From the NCBI GenBank assembly GCA_963839615.1, contig CAWIVY010000007.1, positions 868,001 through 932,000 of the forward strand: a DNA stretch of 64,000 nt, read 5' to 3'. This DNA comes from DASQMT01 sp963839615. GTDB taxonomy: Bacteria > Actinomycetota > Thermoleophilia > Solirubrobacterales > Solirubrobacteraceae. Within the stretch, counting starts at the first letter, position 1, and each line of letters opens with the position of its first letter. The notes under the pieces are model-generated. The model was not told the DNA's origin. It saw nothing but the letters and a program-made list of their open reading frames with translations, and searched no databases. Below are positions 8,426 to 17,021 of this stretch, one piece after another. The position numbers and the translations under genes are program-made.

Positions 8426-8498
8426 CTCCGGGGGTGGGACTCGAACCCACAACCTTCGCCTTAACAGGGCGCCGCTCTGCCGATTGAGCTACCCCGGA
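8426..8498 (-). tRNA. tRNA-Asn (anticodon GTT)
   Basis: A full cloverleaf can be drawn. The acceptor stem is TCCGGGG/CCCCGGA, the D-arm contains AGCTCAATCGGCAGAGC, and the anticodon loop is CTGTTAA (anticodon GTT). The T-arm is GTGGG, TTCGAGT, CCCAC, and the discriminator base is G. CCA is not encoded. It lies upstream of the sulfate operon and downstream of the HNH gene, all on the minus strand. Confidence 0.95.
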
Positions 8499-8542
8499 CC
8501 GTGAGCCACCCCGGCGGGCCGGCTCGGCGTCCATAGTAGGAG

Positions 8543-9097
8543 CTAGCGCAGTGCGGCGACGCCCGCCTCGACCTCCGCGTGGCAGTTCGCGCACAGCAGC
8601 ACGCACTTGCGCGCCTCCTCGCGGCAGCGCTCCAGCGAGCGCGCCACACCACGCAGCCCCAGGCCGAATGACTTCTCGCTCGCATCGAGGTGATGGAACT
8701 GGAGTGCGCCGCTGTACCGGTCATAGCCGCAGAGCAGACACGCGCCCCCCGCCTCTGCGACCAGCAGCGCCTTCACCTTGCGCCTTCGCGCGACGACGCG
8801 ATCCTTGCGGCACTGCTCGCAGCGGTAGTGGTCGGCAGCGCTGTACTTCACGAACGTGGTGAGCCCGTGGACGCGGCACTCGCGCTGGACCGTGCGAGCG
8901 CCTCCCCCGCGCGGCTGCGCCGCGCGCCGCGTCTTGAGCCCGTACTTCCTCAGCCAGTGCTGCACCGTCGCGTAGCTCATCTCCACGGTCTCGGCGATCG
9001 CCCTGATCGACAGGCCCGCCGCGACGAGATCCTCGAGCCGTTCTCGCGGTATCCCGCCCCGAGGCGCGTGCTTCGCCGCAAGTGCCGCCCGGTCCAT
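8543..9097 (-). CDS. HTH-HNH endonuclease-like protein
   Basis: 184 residues from the ATG at 9097. The N-terminus has a homeodomain-like helix-turn-helix (LVAAGLSIRAIAETVEMSYATVQHWLRKYG). The middle has a CxxC pair (YRCEQCRKD). The C-terminus is an HNH-type fold: CLLCGY, LQFHHLD with the catalytic HH, then CVLLCANCHAEVEAG. The family cuts or nicks DNA; some members are solitary homing-like nucleases. It lies next to a tRNA, which is suggestive of mobility but not proof. An in-frame ATG 57 nt further upstream is judged less likely because it overlaps the divergent gene. Confidence 0.85.
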   Translation of the reverse strand: MDRAALAAKHAPRGGIPRERLEDLVAAGLSIRAIAETVEMSYATVQHWLRKYGLKTRRAAQPRGGGARTVQRECRVHGLTTFVKYSAADHYRCEQCRKDRVVARRRKVKALLVAEAGGACLLCGYDRYSGALQFHHLDASEKSFGLGLRGVARSLERCREEARKCVLLCANCHAEVEAGVAALR

Positions 9098-9152
9098 GAT
9101 GCGAACACTAGTTCGTGTGGCGGACGGAACGGCAGGCGATAGGTTTCCGCGC

Positions 9153-9635
9153 ATGGACCTGCATACGGGCGAGCAGATCGTCTTCGAAGGGCATCCGTCG
9201 TGGCGCTCCGTGCTCCTGTTCTACGTCGGCGGCGTCGCGCTCGCGGCGGTCGCCGCGGCGATCGGCGCGCTCGCCTCGGGGACCGGGATCGCGATCCTCG
9301 CCGGTGCCGTCGTGCTCGGGCTCGTGGTGCTCGCCGGACTCGTCAAGCGCATGGCCACCCGCTACGTGATCACGACCGAGCGGCTGCACATCCGGCGCGG
9401 GATCCTCTCGAAGAAGACCCAGGAGACGCGCATCCAGCGCGTGCAGAACGTCAACACCGACCAATCGTTCTTCGAGCGGATCATGCAGGTCGGCACCGTC
9501 GACTTCGACACCGCGGGCAGCGACGACTCCGAGTTCCGCTTCGTCGGCGTCGGCAATCCCGAGGAGGTCACGCGGGCCGTCGACCGCGCGCAGCGGCGGG
9601 CTGAGCCCGAGCAGCAGCCCGACCCGCTCGCCTGA
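9153..9635 (+). CDS. PH (bacterial pleckstrin-homology) domain membrane protein
   Basis: 160 residues: EQIVFEGHPSWRSVLLF, two hydrophobic helices (about residues 20-65), then a bPH2-type domain with TRYVITTERLHIRRGILSKKTQETRIQRVQNV. This resembles YdbS/YdbT-like proteins of unknown role at the membrane. The ATG at 9153 is chosen over 9096 because the longer form would overlap the divergent HNH gene. Confidence 0.85.
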   Translation: MDLHTGEQIVFEGHPSWRSVLLFYVGGVALAAVAAAIGALASGTGIAILAGAVVLGLVVLAGLVKRMATRYVITTERLHIRRGILSKKTQETRIQRVQNVNTDQSFFERIMQVGTVDFDTAGSDDSEFRFVGVGNPEEVTRAVDRAQRRAEPEQQPDPLA

Positions 9636-9647
9636 CGCCTCGGCGGA

Positions 9648-9851
9648 TCAGCGGCCACCCAGGTCGTGGCCGCTCCAGCGGCGGCTCTCGGCCTCCACCG
9701 CGGCTGCACGGCGAGCCGCGCTGTGCTCGTTGTCGCGCTCGCGTCGCATCTGCCGCTCGGCTTCGCGCTCCGAACGCGCCGCACGGCGCTCCGGGGCCGG
9801 TAGCCGGAGTTCCTTCAGCCAGCTGAGTGGTTGGTGTTGACGATGGCGCAT
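9648..9851 (-). CDS. Small charged hypothetical protein
   Basis: 67 residues rich in Arg, Glu and Ala (AARSEREAERQMRRERDNEHSAARRAAA), predicted to form one charged helix. It lies between the PH-domain gene and dnaG on the dnaG strand. Nothing recognisable. Codon use is compatible with a real gene, but there is no clear ribosome-binding site. Confidence 0.35.
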   Translation of the reverse strand: MRHRQHQPLSWLKELRLPAPERRAARSEREAERQMRRERDNEHSAARRAAAVEAESRRWSGHDLGGR

Positions 9852-9891
9852 GAGCCGACTGTACGCCCGTCGCTTCCGCTCCGCCAGTGCG

Positions 9892-11667
9892 TCAGACGAG
9901 CTTGTGACGGATCTCGTCCTGGACGCGCTGGCGCTCGCCCGCGAGCGCGGTCACGGGCTCGCCGGCGCGCTGCGCCGCCGCGATCTCGCGGTCCAGTCGG
10001 TTCTTCTCGAGCTGCAGCCGCTCGATCTCCAGCGCCGCGGGATCGGCGGCGAGATCGCCCGCGCCGATCACGAGCTCCGCGACGAGGTGCGCGAGGTCGT
10101 CGGCGCCCGCGGGCAGCGCCTGCCCCGGGTGCTCGAGGTGCTCGGTGAGGTAGTGGGCCGCGCGGCGCGTCAACTCGAGCGCGAACGTGGCGTCGATGTC
10201 CATCTCCTCGAGCGCGCGCCGGCCGGGGCCCTTGATCGCCAGGCAGCGCGCGAGGAACAGGCGCTCGGTGTCCTCGCGCTTGTCGACGGACGTCATCTGG
10301 CGCGCGGGCGGCGCGGCGACGCGCCCGGCGTGGCCGTTGCTGCGCGGCGCGCGCCGCAGCGCCTCGCTCGTCATCGACTCCGGCATTTGCAGGCGGTTGG
10401 AGATCAGCTGGATCAGGTCGTACTGCAACGGGCCCGGCTCCAGCCGGCCGACGATCGGCGCGACCGCGCGCAGCACCTCGTCGCGTCCCTCCGGCGTGCC
10501 GAGCGAGCCGGCGTCGAGCGCCCGCTCGACCTCGAAGCGCGCCACGGGCACCGATGTCTCGAGCAGCGCGCGCATCGCCTCCGCCCCCTCGCGCTGGACC
10601 ACGTCGGCCGGGTCCTGCCCCGCGGGGAGCCGCACCACGCGGAGATCGAAGCCGCGCAGGTGATGGCCCTCGTTGAAGACGCGGATCGCATCCTTGCCCT
10701 TCGCGACGGCCTCCTGGCCCGCCGCGTCCGGGTCCTGGCAGAGCAGCACCTTCGGCGTCAGGCGCTTGAGCGCATCGAGCTGGCGATCCGTCAGCGCGGT
10801 GCCCATCGAGCAGACGGTCTCGGGGATCCCGGCCTGGCGCAGCGCGATCACGTCGGTGTATCCCTCGACCAGCACCAGCCGTCCCGAGCGTGCCGCCGGC
10901 GCGCGCGCCAGGTCGGCGCCGTAGACGAGCGAGCCCTTGTGGAACAGGTCCGACTCCGAGGTGTTGAGGTACTTCGGCTGGTCGTCGGCCGCCAGCGCGC
11001 GCGCGCCGAAGCCGAGCACGTGCCCCTTCGCGTCGGCCAGCGGGAACATGATCCGGCCGCGGAAGCGGTCGAGCAGCCCGGTCCCCTCGCGCCGGCGCGA
11101 AGCCAGCCCGGCGGCGAGCAGCTCCGCATCGGAGTAGCCCGCGCCGCGCGACGCGCCGATCACCCGATCCCACGCGCGCGGCGAGAAGCCGACGCGGTAC
11201 TCGCGCAGCACGTCCTCCTCGAGCCCGCGCTCGGCGAGGTAGGCGCGCGCGGGAGCCGCCTCGGACGACTCCCAGAGCACGCGCACGTAATAGGCGGCGG
11301 TGCGCTCGAGCAGTGCCAGCAGCCGCTCGCGCCCGGCTCGCCGTTCGGCGTCGCGCGGGTCCTCCGCCTCGCGCTCGAGCTCGATTCCGGCGCGTTCGGC
11401 GAGCGTTTCGAGCGCAGCGGCGAAGTCCAGGCCTTCGGTCTCCATCGCGAACTTGAAGATGTCGCCGCCCGCGCCGCAGCCGAAGCAGTGGTAGAGCTTC
11501 TCGACCGGGTCGATCCCGAACGACGGGGTGCGCTCGTCGTGGAACGGGCACAGCCCCGTCATCCGCCGCGGCCCGGCCGGCTTGAGCTCGGTCCGCGCGC
11601 CGACGAGCTCGACGAAGTCGACCGCGTCGCGGACGCGCTCGCGCGAGTCGTCGGTGTAGCGCGGCAT
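9892..11667 (-). CDS. dnaG: DNA primase DnaG
   Basis: 591 residues. The N-terminal zinc-binding domain reads GLCPFHDERTPSFGIDP and YHCFGCGAGGDIFKF (C-x2-H, C-x2-C). The TOPRIM core has LVLVEGYTDVIALRQAG, SMGTALT and KVLLCQDPDAAGQEA. A C-terminal helicase-interaction region follows. It makes RNA primers at the replication fork. The ATG at 11667 shares one base with the dgt stop (TGATG). Because dgt is frameshifted, the dnaG frame stays open back to 12687, which would give a false 931-residue fusion. Confidence 0.95.
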   Translation of the reverse strand: MPRYTDDSRERVRDAVDFVELVGARTELKPAGPRRMTGLCPFHDERTPSFGIDPVEKLYHCFGCGAGGDIFKFAMETEGLDFAAALETLAERAGIELEREAEDPRDAERRAGRERLLALLERTAAYYVRVLWESSEAAPARAYLAERGLEEDVLREYRVGFSPRAWDRVIGASRGAGYSDAELLAAGLASRRREGTGLLDRFRGRIMFPLADAKGHVLGFGARALAADDQPKYLNTSESDLFHKGSLVYGADLARAPAARSGRLVLVEGYTDVIALRQAGIPETVCSMGTALTDRQLDALKRLTPKVLLCQDPDAAGQEAVAKGKDAIRVFNEGHHLRGFDLRVVRLPAGQDPADVVQREGAEAMRALLETSVPVARFEVERALDAGSLGTPEGRDEVLRAVAPIVGRLEPGPLQYDLIQLISNRLQMPESMTSEALRRAPRSNGHAGRVAAPPARQMTSVDKREDTERLFLARCLAIKGPGRRALEEMDIDATFALELTRRAAHYLTEHLEHPGQALPAGADDLAHLVAELVIGAGDLAADPAALEIERLQLEKNRLDREIAAAQRAGEPVTALAGERQRVQDEIRHKLV

Positions 11668-12687
11668 CAGTTCGCGAGGCCGTGCGGCACGAAGATGTCG
11701 GTCCAGGCCCGGAGCGCGAAGCGGTCGGTCATGCCCGCGAGGTAGTCGGTCACCCGATCGGCCTCCGACGCGCCCGGCACGCCCTCCGGCAGGAGCTCGG
11801 GATGGTCGCAGTACCAGTCGAACAGCTCCTGCACGACGCGCGCGATCTTGGCGTGCTCGGCGCGCGCGGTCGGGCCGAGGTAGACGCGGTCGAACATGAA
11901 CGTGCGCAGCCGCAGCATCGCGCCGCCGACGGCAGCGCCCTGGACTATGTCCTGCGCCGGCTCGGAGTGCTCGCACGAGGTCGTGCACGAGCATGTCGAT
12001 CCGCTCAGCGCCGGTGGCGCCGAGGATCGCGATCTCCTCGCCCGGGAGGTCGCCGGCCGCGATCACACCGGCCCGCAGCGCGTCGTCGATGTCGTGGTTG
12101 ATGTACGCGATCCGGTCGACGAGCCGCACGATCTTGCCCTCGAGCGTCGCCGGCTCGCCCGCCCCGCTGGAGTGGCGCAGTATCCCGTCGCGCACCGGAG
12201 CGGTCAGGTTCAGGCGCTCGATCAGGTCGACCACGCGGAGCGAGTGCTCGTTGTGGCGGAAGCCGCGGCCGAAGCGCGCGCGCCCGGCGCGGTCGAGCAC
12301 CTCCTCGCCGATGTGCCCGAACGGCGGGTGCCCGAGGTCGTGCCCGAGCCCGATCGCCTCCGTGAGGTCCTCGTTGAGCCGCAGCGCGCGCGCGACCGTG
12401 CGCGAGATCTGCGTCGTCTCGAGCGTGTGGGTGAGCCGCGTGCGGTAGTGGTCGCCCTCCGGCGCCACGAAGACCTGCGTCTTGTGCTTGAGCCGGCGGA
12501 AGGACTTGGAATGCACGATCCGGTCGCGGTCGCGCTGGAACGGCGTCCGCAGGCCGCAGTCCTCCTCCGCCCGCTCGCGCTCGGCCGGATAGGAGCGGGC
12601 GGCGACGGGCGCGAGGGCCTCGTCCTCCCACGCCCTGATGCGCGCCTCGAAGGCCGGGTCTGTCGCGGAGGCGGGCACGCCCTCCAT
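11667..12687 (-). pseudogene. dgt: Deoxyguanosinetriphosphate triphosphohydrolase-like gene with a frameshift
   Basis: The N-terminal part (12687 to about 11971) has RTPFQRDRDRIVHSKSFRRL, HTLETTQISRTVARAL and the HD motif in LGHDLGHPPFGHIGE. It breaks off after ERIDMLVHDLVR. The rest (SEPAQDIVQGAAVGGAMLRL, then FMFDRVYLGP and LTDYLAGMTDRFAL-like sequence to 11667) continues in another frame. One extra base at about 11970 explains the change. The family hydrolyses dNTPs to nucleosides and triphosphate, and sits next to dnaG in many actinobacteria. Both halves look well preserved, so a sequencing error or very recent mutation is likelier than old decay. Confidence 0.85.
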
Positions 12688-12740
12688 TCTGACGCCCCGC
12701 GCGGCCGGCCCGGCGCGAACGCGCAGTTTCGGTGCAAACG

Positions 12741-13457
12741 TCAGCTCGCGGGCCGCAGGTGCAGGTGCGCGTGGTGCTCCAGCGTCTCGAGGATCGCCCG
12801 TTCGGCCTGCGCCAGCGCGCGTGCCGGAGCGTCCGGGGCGTCGGCCAGCGGGCGGCCGAGCGCGCCGACGAGGAAGTCGTGCGCATCCTGGCCCAGCGCG
12901 AACGAGCTGGCCTCGCAGGCCGAGCAGACGACTCCCCCCGCCGCGCCGGAGAAGCCGACGAGATGCTCGGTCTCGCCGCAGGCCGCGCAGGCGGCGAGCT
13001 GTGGCGCGAACCCGGCGGCCAGCAGCAGCTTGAGCCGGAAGGCGAGCGAGTTGGCGCGCGTCGCGCGCTCGGGATCGGCGTCGAGCAGCGCGAGCTGGTT
13101 CGCCAGCAGGTGATAGACGCCACGGTGCGGGTCGCCGTCGCCGAACACCCGCGCGACCGCGTCGCAGGCGCGCGATGCCACGTCGAGCGCCGCGCGGTGC
13201 TCGCGCAGCCGCGGATGGCCGTCGAGCGTCTCCGCGCTGGTCACGGTCAGCAGGTCGCTGCGACCCTGGTAGAGCACGAGGTCGAGCCTGAAGTAGGGTT
13301 CCAGCCGGCCGCCGAAGCGCGACTTCGAGCGCCGCACGCCCTTTGCGATCGCGGAGAGGCGGCCACGATCGGGGGTATAGAGGTGCAGGATGCGGTCGGC
13401 CTCGCCGTAGCGCATGGAGCGCAGCACGACGGCCTCGGTCTTCAGGCTCCCGGCCAC
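12741..13457 (-). CDS. recO: DNA repair protein RecO
   Basis: 238 residues. The N-terminal OB fold starts KTEAVVLRSMRYGEADRILHLYTPDRGRL, then IAKGVRRSKSRFGGRLEPYF. The C-terminal part has a four-cysteine zinc site (CAACGETEHLVGFS, VVCSACE). RecO loads RecA with RecR during gap repair. The start is GTG at 13457. A -10-like TATAGT on the minus strand lies about 25 bp upstream. Confidence 0.93.
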   Translation of the reverse strand: MAGSLKTEAVVLRSMRYGEADRILHLYTPDRGRLSAIAKGVRRSKSRFGGRLEPYFRLDLVLYQGRSDLLTVTSAETLDGHPRLREHRAALDVASRACDAVARVFGDGDPHRGVYHLLANQLALLDADPERATRANSLAFRLKLLLAAGFAPQLAACAACGETEHLVGFSGAAGGVVCSACEASSFALGQDAHDFLVGALGRPLADAPDAPARALAQAERAILETLEHHAHLHLRPAS

Positions 13458-13481
13458 CGGGTTCCTTCCGACCTAGACCGC

Positions 13482-13489
13482 ACTATACT
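13482..13489. promoter_or_regulatory. Overlapping divergent -10 elements (recO / glutaredoxin)
   Basis: ACTATACT holds TATACT on the plus strand (13484-13489) and TATAGT on the minus strand (13487-13482). The plus-strand -10 ends 10 nt before the glutaredoxin ATG at 13500, which predicts a leader of only a few bases. The minus-strand -10 suits recO. No clear -35 is seen for either direction. Confidence 0.4.
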
Positions 13490-13499
13490 TTTTGAAGTA

Positions 13500-13757
13500 A
13501 TGAATCGGATCACCGTGTACACGACAGAACCTTGCGGCTACTGCCGGACGGCAAAGGCCTTGCTCGACCGTCGCGGGATCCCGTACGACGAGATCAACCT
13601 CGCCAAGGACTCCGAGGGGCGCGCCGAGCTGGTCGCGCTCACGGGCATGATGACCTTCCCGCAGGTGATCCTCGACGGCGAGCCGCTCGGCGGATTTCAG
13701 GAGCTCGTCGCCGCCGACCGCTCGGGCCGCCTGACGGACCTGCGCGTCGCCGCCTGA
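13500..13757 (+). CDS. Glutaredoxin family protein (mycoredoxin-like)
   Basis: 85 residues. ITVYTTEPCGYCRTAKALLDRRGIPYDEINL carries the active site C-G-Y-C, and MTFPQVILDGEPLGGFQEL carries the cis-proline (TFPQV) and the GG of the glutathione/mycothiol site. It reduces disulfides or mixed disulfides in the cytoplasm. Actinobacteria usually couple such proteins to mycothiol; that is inference. The 3' end overlaps mutM on the opposite strand by 61 bp. Confidence 0.9.
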   Translation: MNRITVYTTEPCGYCRTAKALLDRRGIPYDEINLAKDSEGRAELVALTGMMTFPQVILDGEPLGGFQELVAADRSGRLTDLRVAA

Positions 13758-14587
13758 GCCGAGCGCGGGCGCGGCTGGCAGCGCTCGCAGACGTAGGTGC
13801 CGCGGCCGGCGACGCGCAGCTTGCGCACCGGCCGCTCGCAGATCAGGCACGGCTCGCCCTCGCGCAGGTGGATCAGGAAACGGTTCTGGAACGAGCCCTG
13901 GACGCCGTCGGGATCGCGGAAGTCGTCGATCGACGCGCCCTTCGCGGCGAGACCCGCCTCGAGCGAGGCCACGACGCCGTCGCGCAGCGCCGCGACCTGC
14001 TTGCGCGTGAGCCGTCGCGCCGGCCGCAGCGGGTGCACGCCGGCGCGGAAGAGCGCCTCGTCGGCGTAGATGTTGCCGACGCCGGCGATCTTGCGCTGGT
14101 CGAGCAGGAACGCCTTGATCGGAGCACGGCTCACACGCGTCAGCGCGTACAGGTGCGCGCTCGTGAACTCGGGCGAGAACGGCTCGACGCCGAGCCGGCT
14201 CGCGAAGAACTCGTCGCGCGCGTCGCCGCCGAGCGCGAGCTCGCCGGTGCCGAAGCGGCGCGGGTCGTCGAAGAACAGCTCCTGCCCGTCGTCGAAGCCG
14301 AAGCGCACCCGCCGGTGGCGCGGCGGCTCCGGCGGGTCGAGCAGCAGCGTCCCGGTCATGCGCAGGTGCAGCATCAGGTGGACGTCGTCCTCGAGCTCCC
14401 AGATCAGGTACTTGCCGCGCCGCGCGAGCGCCTCGACCCGCCGGCCCTCGACGGCGGCGGCGACCTCCGCGCCCGCGACCGGGGAGCACCAGCGGGCATC
14501 GAGCACCTCGAGCCGCTGCAGGACCCGGCCCTCGACCCGCGGCGCGAGGTGGCGGCGGATCGTCTCCACCTCGGGCAGCTCGGGCAT
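13697..14587 (-). CDS. mutM: Formamidopyrimidine-DNA glycosylase
   Basis: 296 residues. The mature N-terminus PELPEVETIRRHL contains the catalytic Pro and Glu. The middle has LMLHLRMTG and the helix-two-turn-helix IAGVGNIYADEALFRAGVHP. The C-terminal zinc finger is CLICERPVRKLRVAGRGTYVCERCQ. It removes oxidised purines such as 8-oxoG from DNA. The last 20 residues (SAQAATRRSVRRPER) overlap the glutaredoxin gene and are probably a non-conserved tail. Confidence 0.95.
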   Translation of the reverse strand: MPELPEVETIRRHLAPRVEGRVLQRLEVLDARWCSPVAGAEVAAAVEGRRVEALARRGKYLIWELEDDVHLMLHLRMTGTLLLDPPEPPRHRRVRFGFDDGQELFFDDPRRFGTGELALGGDARDEFFASRLGVEPFSPEFTSAHLYALTRVSRAPIKAFLLDQRKIAGVGNIYADEALFRAGVHPLRPARRLTRKQVAALRDGVVASLEAGLAAKGASIDDFRDPDGVQGSFQNRFLIHLREGEPCLICERPVRKLRVAGRGTYVCERCQPRPRSAQAATRRSVRRPERSAATSS

Positions 14588-14596
14588 TCCGTCAGC

Positions 14597-15814
14597 TTAG
14601 GCCCCGGCGACCGCCGCCTCGAGGTCGGCGAGCGACATGCCCAGGGTGCGGCGCAGCACGCGATCGGTCGTCGCGACACAGGTCCGCCCGGTGATCGCGG
14701 AATCGTTGAAGGCGTCGTAGGCCCTGAACAGCCCGCGCGTGCCGTTCCGCGCCACGATCGCCTCCGCGGCTCCCGAGCTCGCGGCGTACGCCGCGCCCTG
14801 AGCCTTGCCGTCCAGTTTGAAGATCGAGTCCGGCCGGCACAGCCGGCGCAGCTTCAAGCTCGCGGCAGCCCCCGCGGCCCGCAGCCGCGCCTCGTCTGCG
14901 CGGTCGTCGCCGGAGACGTACATCGCCACACCCTCGGCGAGCCACGCCGGCGTGCGCCCGGACGTGTCCGGATCCAGCGCCGTGTGCGTCATCTCGTGCA
15001 CCAGCGCCGAATGGCGCTCGGACTCGGACAGCGCGCCCCAGCGCGAGTCGATCACCAGCATCCGCTGCGCGAGCACGCGCTCGACCGCGAGCGCCGGGGC
15101 CGGGCCGAACTTCACCGAGACGTTGGCGAGCGCGACGACGCCGCGTGCGATGCGGCCCGTCAGCCGCTCGGCCTGGGCAGCGTCGCGCGCTGCGATCACG
15201 AGCACGCTGCGCGGCAGGTCGCGCTCCGGCAGGTCGCGGCGGATCTCGCGGTAGGCGCGGGCAAGGTCGGAGCGCAGCGGCGCGACGTCGACGCCGGACG
15301 GCGTGAGCAGCACCACGTGGGGCACGCGCGTGGCCTTGAACGAGGCGACCTCCCATGGCAGCGGCTCGCGCCGCGCGACGTCGCGGCTGATCCGCCAGCC
15401 TGCCGGCGTCTTGCGCGCGCTGACGCGGCGCAGCGTGAGGAACGGGCGGTTCATGCCACGCACGCGGTACGACATTCCGGCGGCGATCCGGCCGCGGTCC
15501 CCGGCGGTGTCGAGCTGCTCGGGGACGAGGCGCACGCGCTCGAGCGAGAGCCGCGCCGCGCGCTGGGCGGCGCGGCGGTCGCGACCCCGCTGGCCGCCGG
15601 TGGCGGTGGCGGCGAACGCGGTCACGTCGCCCTGCTCGAGCGCCCGTGCGCGGTCGCGCAGCAGCGCCTTGATCTGCCCGGCGTCGTCCGGAGGTCTGCC
15701 CGCGGCGAGCTCCTCGTCGGCGCTCGGCGACGGCGCCTGGGCTGCCGGCTCACCGCCACCGCCGCACCCGGCCAGCACGAGGATCACGATGCCGGCGAGG
15801 AGGAGCCGCGGCAT
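14597..15814 (-). CDS. Secreted lipoprotein with a zinc metallopeptidase (HExxH) domain
   Basis: 405 residues. The signal MPRLLLAGIVILVLAGCGGGG has lipobox VLAGC. Residues about 40-150 form an NTF2-like or coiled region. The C-terminal part has HEMTHT (two zinc His and the catalytic Glu) followed by PAWLAEGVAMYVSG, whose Glu fits the third ligand of gluzincin or 'peptidase MA' type enzymes. The substrate is unknown. It lies just downstream of deoB with no gap, so it may be the last gene of that unit. Confidence 0.8.
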   Translation of the reverse strand: MPRLLLAGIVILVLAGCGGGGEPAAQAPSPSADEELAAGRPPDDAGQIKALLRDRARALEQGDVTAFAATATGGQRGRDRRAAQRAARLSLERVRLVPEQLDTAGDRGRIAAGMSYRVRGMNRPFLTLRRVSARKTPAGWRISRDVARREPLPWEVASFKATRVPHVVLLTPSGVDVAPLRSDLARAYREIRRDLPERDLPRSVLVIAARDAAQAERLTGRIARGVVALANVSVKFGPAPALAVERVLAQRMLVIDSRWGALSESERHSALVHEMTHTALDPDTSGRTPAWLAEGVAMYVSGDDRADEARLRAAGAAASLKLRRLCRPDSIFKLDGKAQGAAYAASSGAAEAIVARNGTRGLFRAYDAFNDSAITGRTCVATTDRVLRRTLGMSLADLEAAVAGA

Positions 15815-16969
15815 CTACGTGAACGGCGTGCCCGGCAGGGACTCGACGTCGCGCCCGGCGAGCCAGCGCACGACGCTCGCGCCGACGTCGGAGAACGGGC
15901 CGTCGTGGCGCCGGCCGCCGTGGCCGGCGAACGACGCCAGCAACGGGACGTGCTCGCGCGAGTGGTCGGTCCCGGGCGTCGTCGGGTCGCAGCCGTGGTC
16001 GGCGGTGAGCACGAGCAGGTCGCGCTCGGGGTCGAGCCGGCTCACCCACTCCCCCACGGCGGCGTCGATCGCCCGCAACGCGCCGTGGAAGCCCGAGACG
16101 TCCTGGCGGTGGCCGTAGACCTGGTCGGTCTCGACGAGGTTGGTGAAGACGAAGCCGTGCTCGAGCTCGCCGATGAGCGCGGACGTCGCGGCGATCGCGG
16201 CGGGGTTCGTCGCGCCGGGATGCTCGTGGTCGACGCCGACGTGGTTGAACACGGAGCCGATCTTGCCCACCGTGTGGACCGGGATACCGTCGGCCTGCAG
16301 CTCGTCGAGGTACGTGCGGCCGGGCGGGTCGAGGGCGAAGTCCTTGCGTCCGTCCGTGCGGGCGAACGCGCCCGGCGAGCCGCGGAACGGGCGCGCGATC
16401 ACGCGTCCGACGGCATGCTCACCGCGCATGATCTCGCGCGCCGCCGCGCACGCCGCGTAGAGCTCGGCCTGCGGGACAGCGTCCTCGTGCGCCGCGATCT
16501 GGAGCACCGAGTCGGCCGACGTGTAGACGATCAGGTCGCCCGTGCGCAGGTGCTCCTCGCCGTAGTCGTCGATCACGGCGGTGCCGGAGTAGGGAAGGTT
16601 GCAGAGCACGCCGCGGCCCGTGGCGTCGCGGAGCTGGTCGGTCACGTCGTCGGGGAACCCCTCCGGGTAGGTGCGCAGCGCGACCGGCGTGATCGCACCC
16701 ATCAGCTCCCAGTGGCCCGTGATCGTGTCCTTGCCGGGGCCGAGCGGATGCAGGCGCCCGTGGACGACCGGGTCGGGCGACGGCGGGCATCCCTCGAGCG
16801 GCAGCGCGGAGCCGAGACCGAGTCGCTGCATGACGGGCAGGTCCAGCCCGCCGGACACCTCGGCGACGTGGCCGAGCGTGTTCGAGCCGGCATCGCCGTA
16901 GTCGGCCGAGTCGGGCAGCTCGCCCGCGCCGCAGGCGTCGAGCACGATGACGAAGGCGCGCCGTTTCAC
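15815..16969 (-). CDS. deoB: Phosphopentomutase
   Basis: 384 residues of the alkaline phosphatase/phosphoglyceromutase superfamily. The metal site is FVIVLDACGAGELPDSADYGDAGSNTLGH. DTITGHWELMG is a DeoB signature. Further metal ligands are in TVGKIGSVF, NLVETDQVYGHRQD and LVLTADHGCDPTTPGTDHSREHVP. It interconverts ribose-1-phosphate and ribose-5-phosphate in nucleoside salvage. The GTG start at 16969 is the first that gives the conserved KRRAFVIVLDACG; upstream sequence in frame looks like shadow coding. Confidence 0.93.
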   Translation of the reverse strand: MKRRAFVIVLDACGAGELPDSADYGDAGSNTLGHVAEVSGGLDLPVMQRLGLGSALPLEGCPPSPDPVVHGRLHPLGPGKDTITGHWELMGAITPVALRTYPEGFPDDVTDQLRDATGRGVLCNLPYSGTAVIDDYGEEHLRTGDLIVYTSADSVLQIAAHEDAVPQAELYAACAAAREIMRGEHAVGRVIARPFRGSPGAFARTDGRKDFALDPPGRTYLDELQADGIPVHTVGKIGSVFNHVGVDHEHPGATNPAAIAATSALIGELEHGFVFTNLVETDQVYGHRQDVSGFHGALRAIDAAVGEWVSRLDPERDLLVLTADHGCDPTTPGTDHSREHVPLLASFAGHGGRRHDGPFSDVGASVVRWLAGRDVESLPGTPFT

Positions 16970-17021
16970 GGCGCGACATGCTGCCAGCAATCCGCCTTCG
17001 GCGGTGGCGCAGGCAGCTGGG

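Noticed and set aside
9130..9153. GGCGATAG before the PH-domain gene as another sigma-28-like promoter
   Set aside because: Lacks GCC and no TCAAG or TAAAG element lies about 15 bp upstream.
9892..12687. A 931-codon frame that would be a dGTPase-DnaG fusion
   Set aside because: The linker is out-of-frame dgt sequence and the true dgt C-terminus is in another frame ending at the dnaG start.
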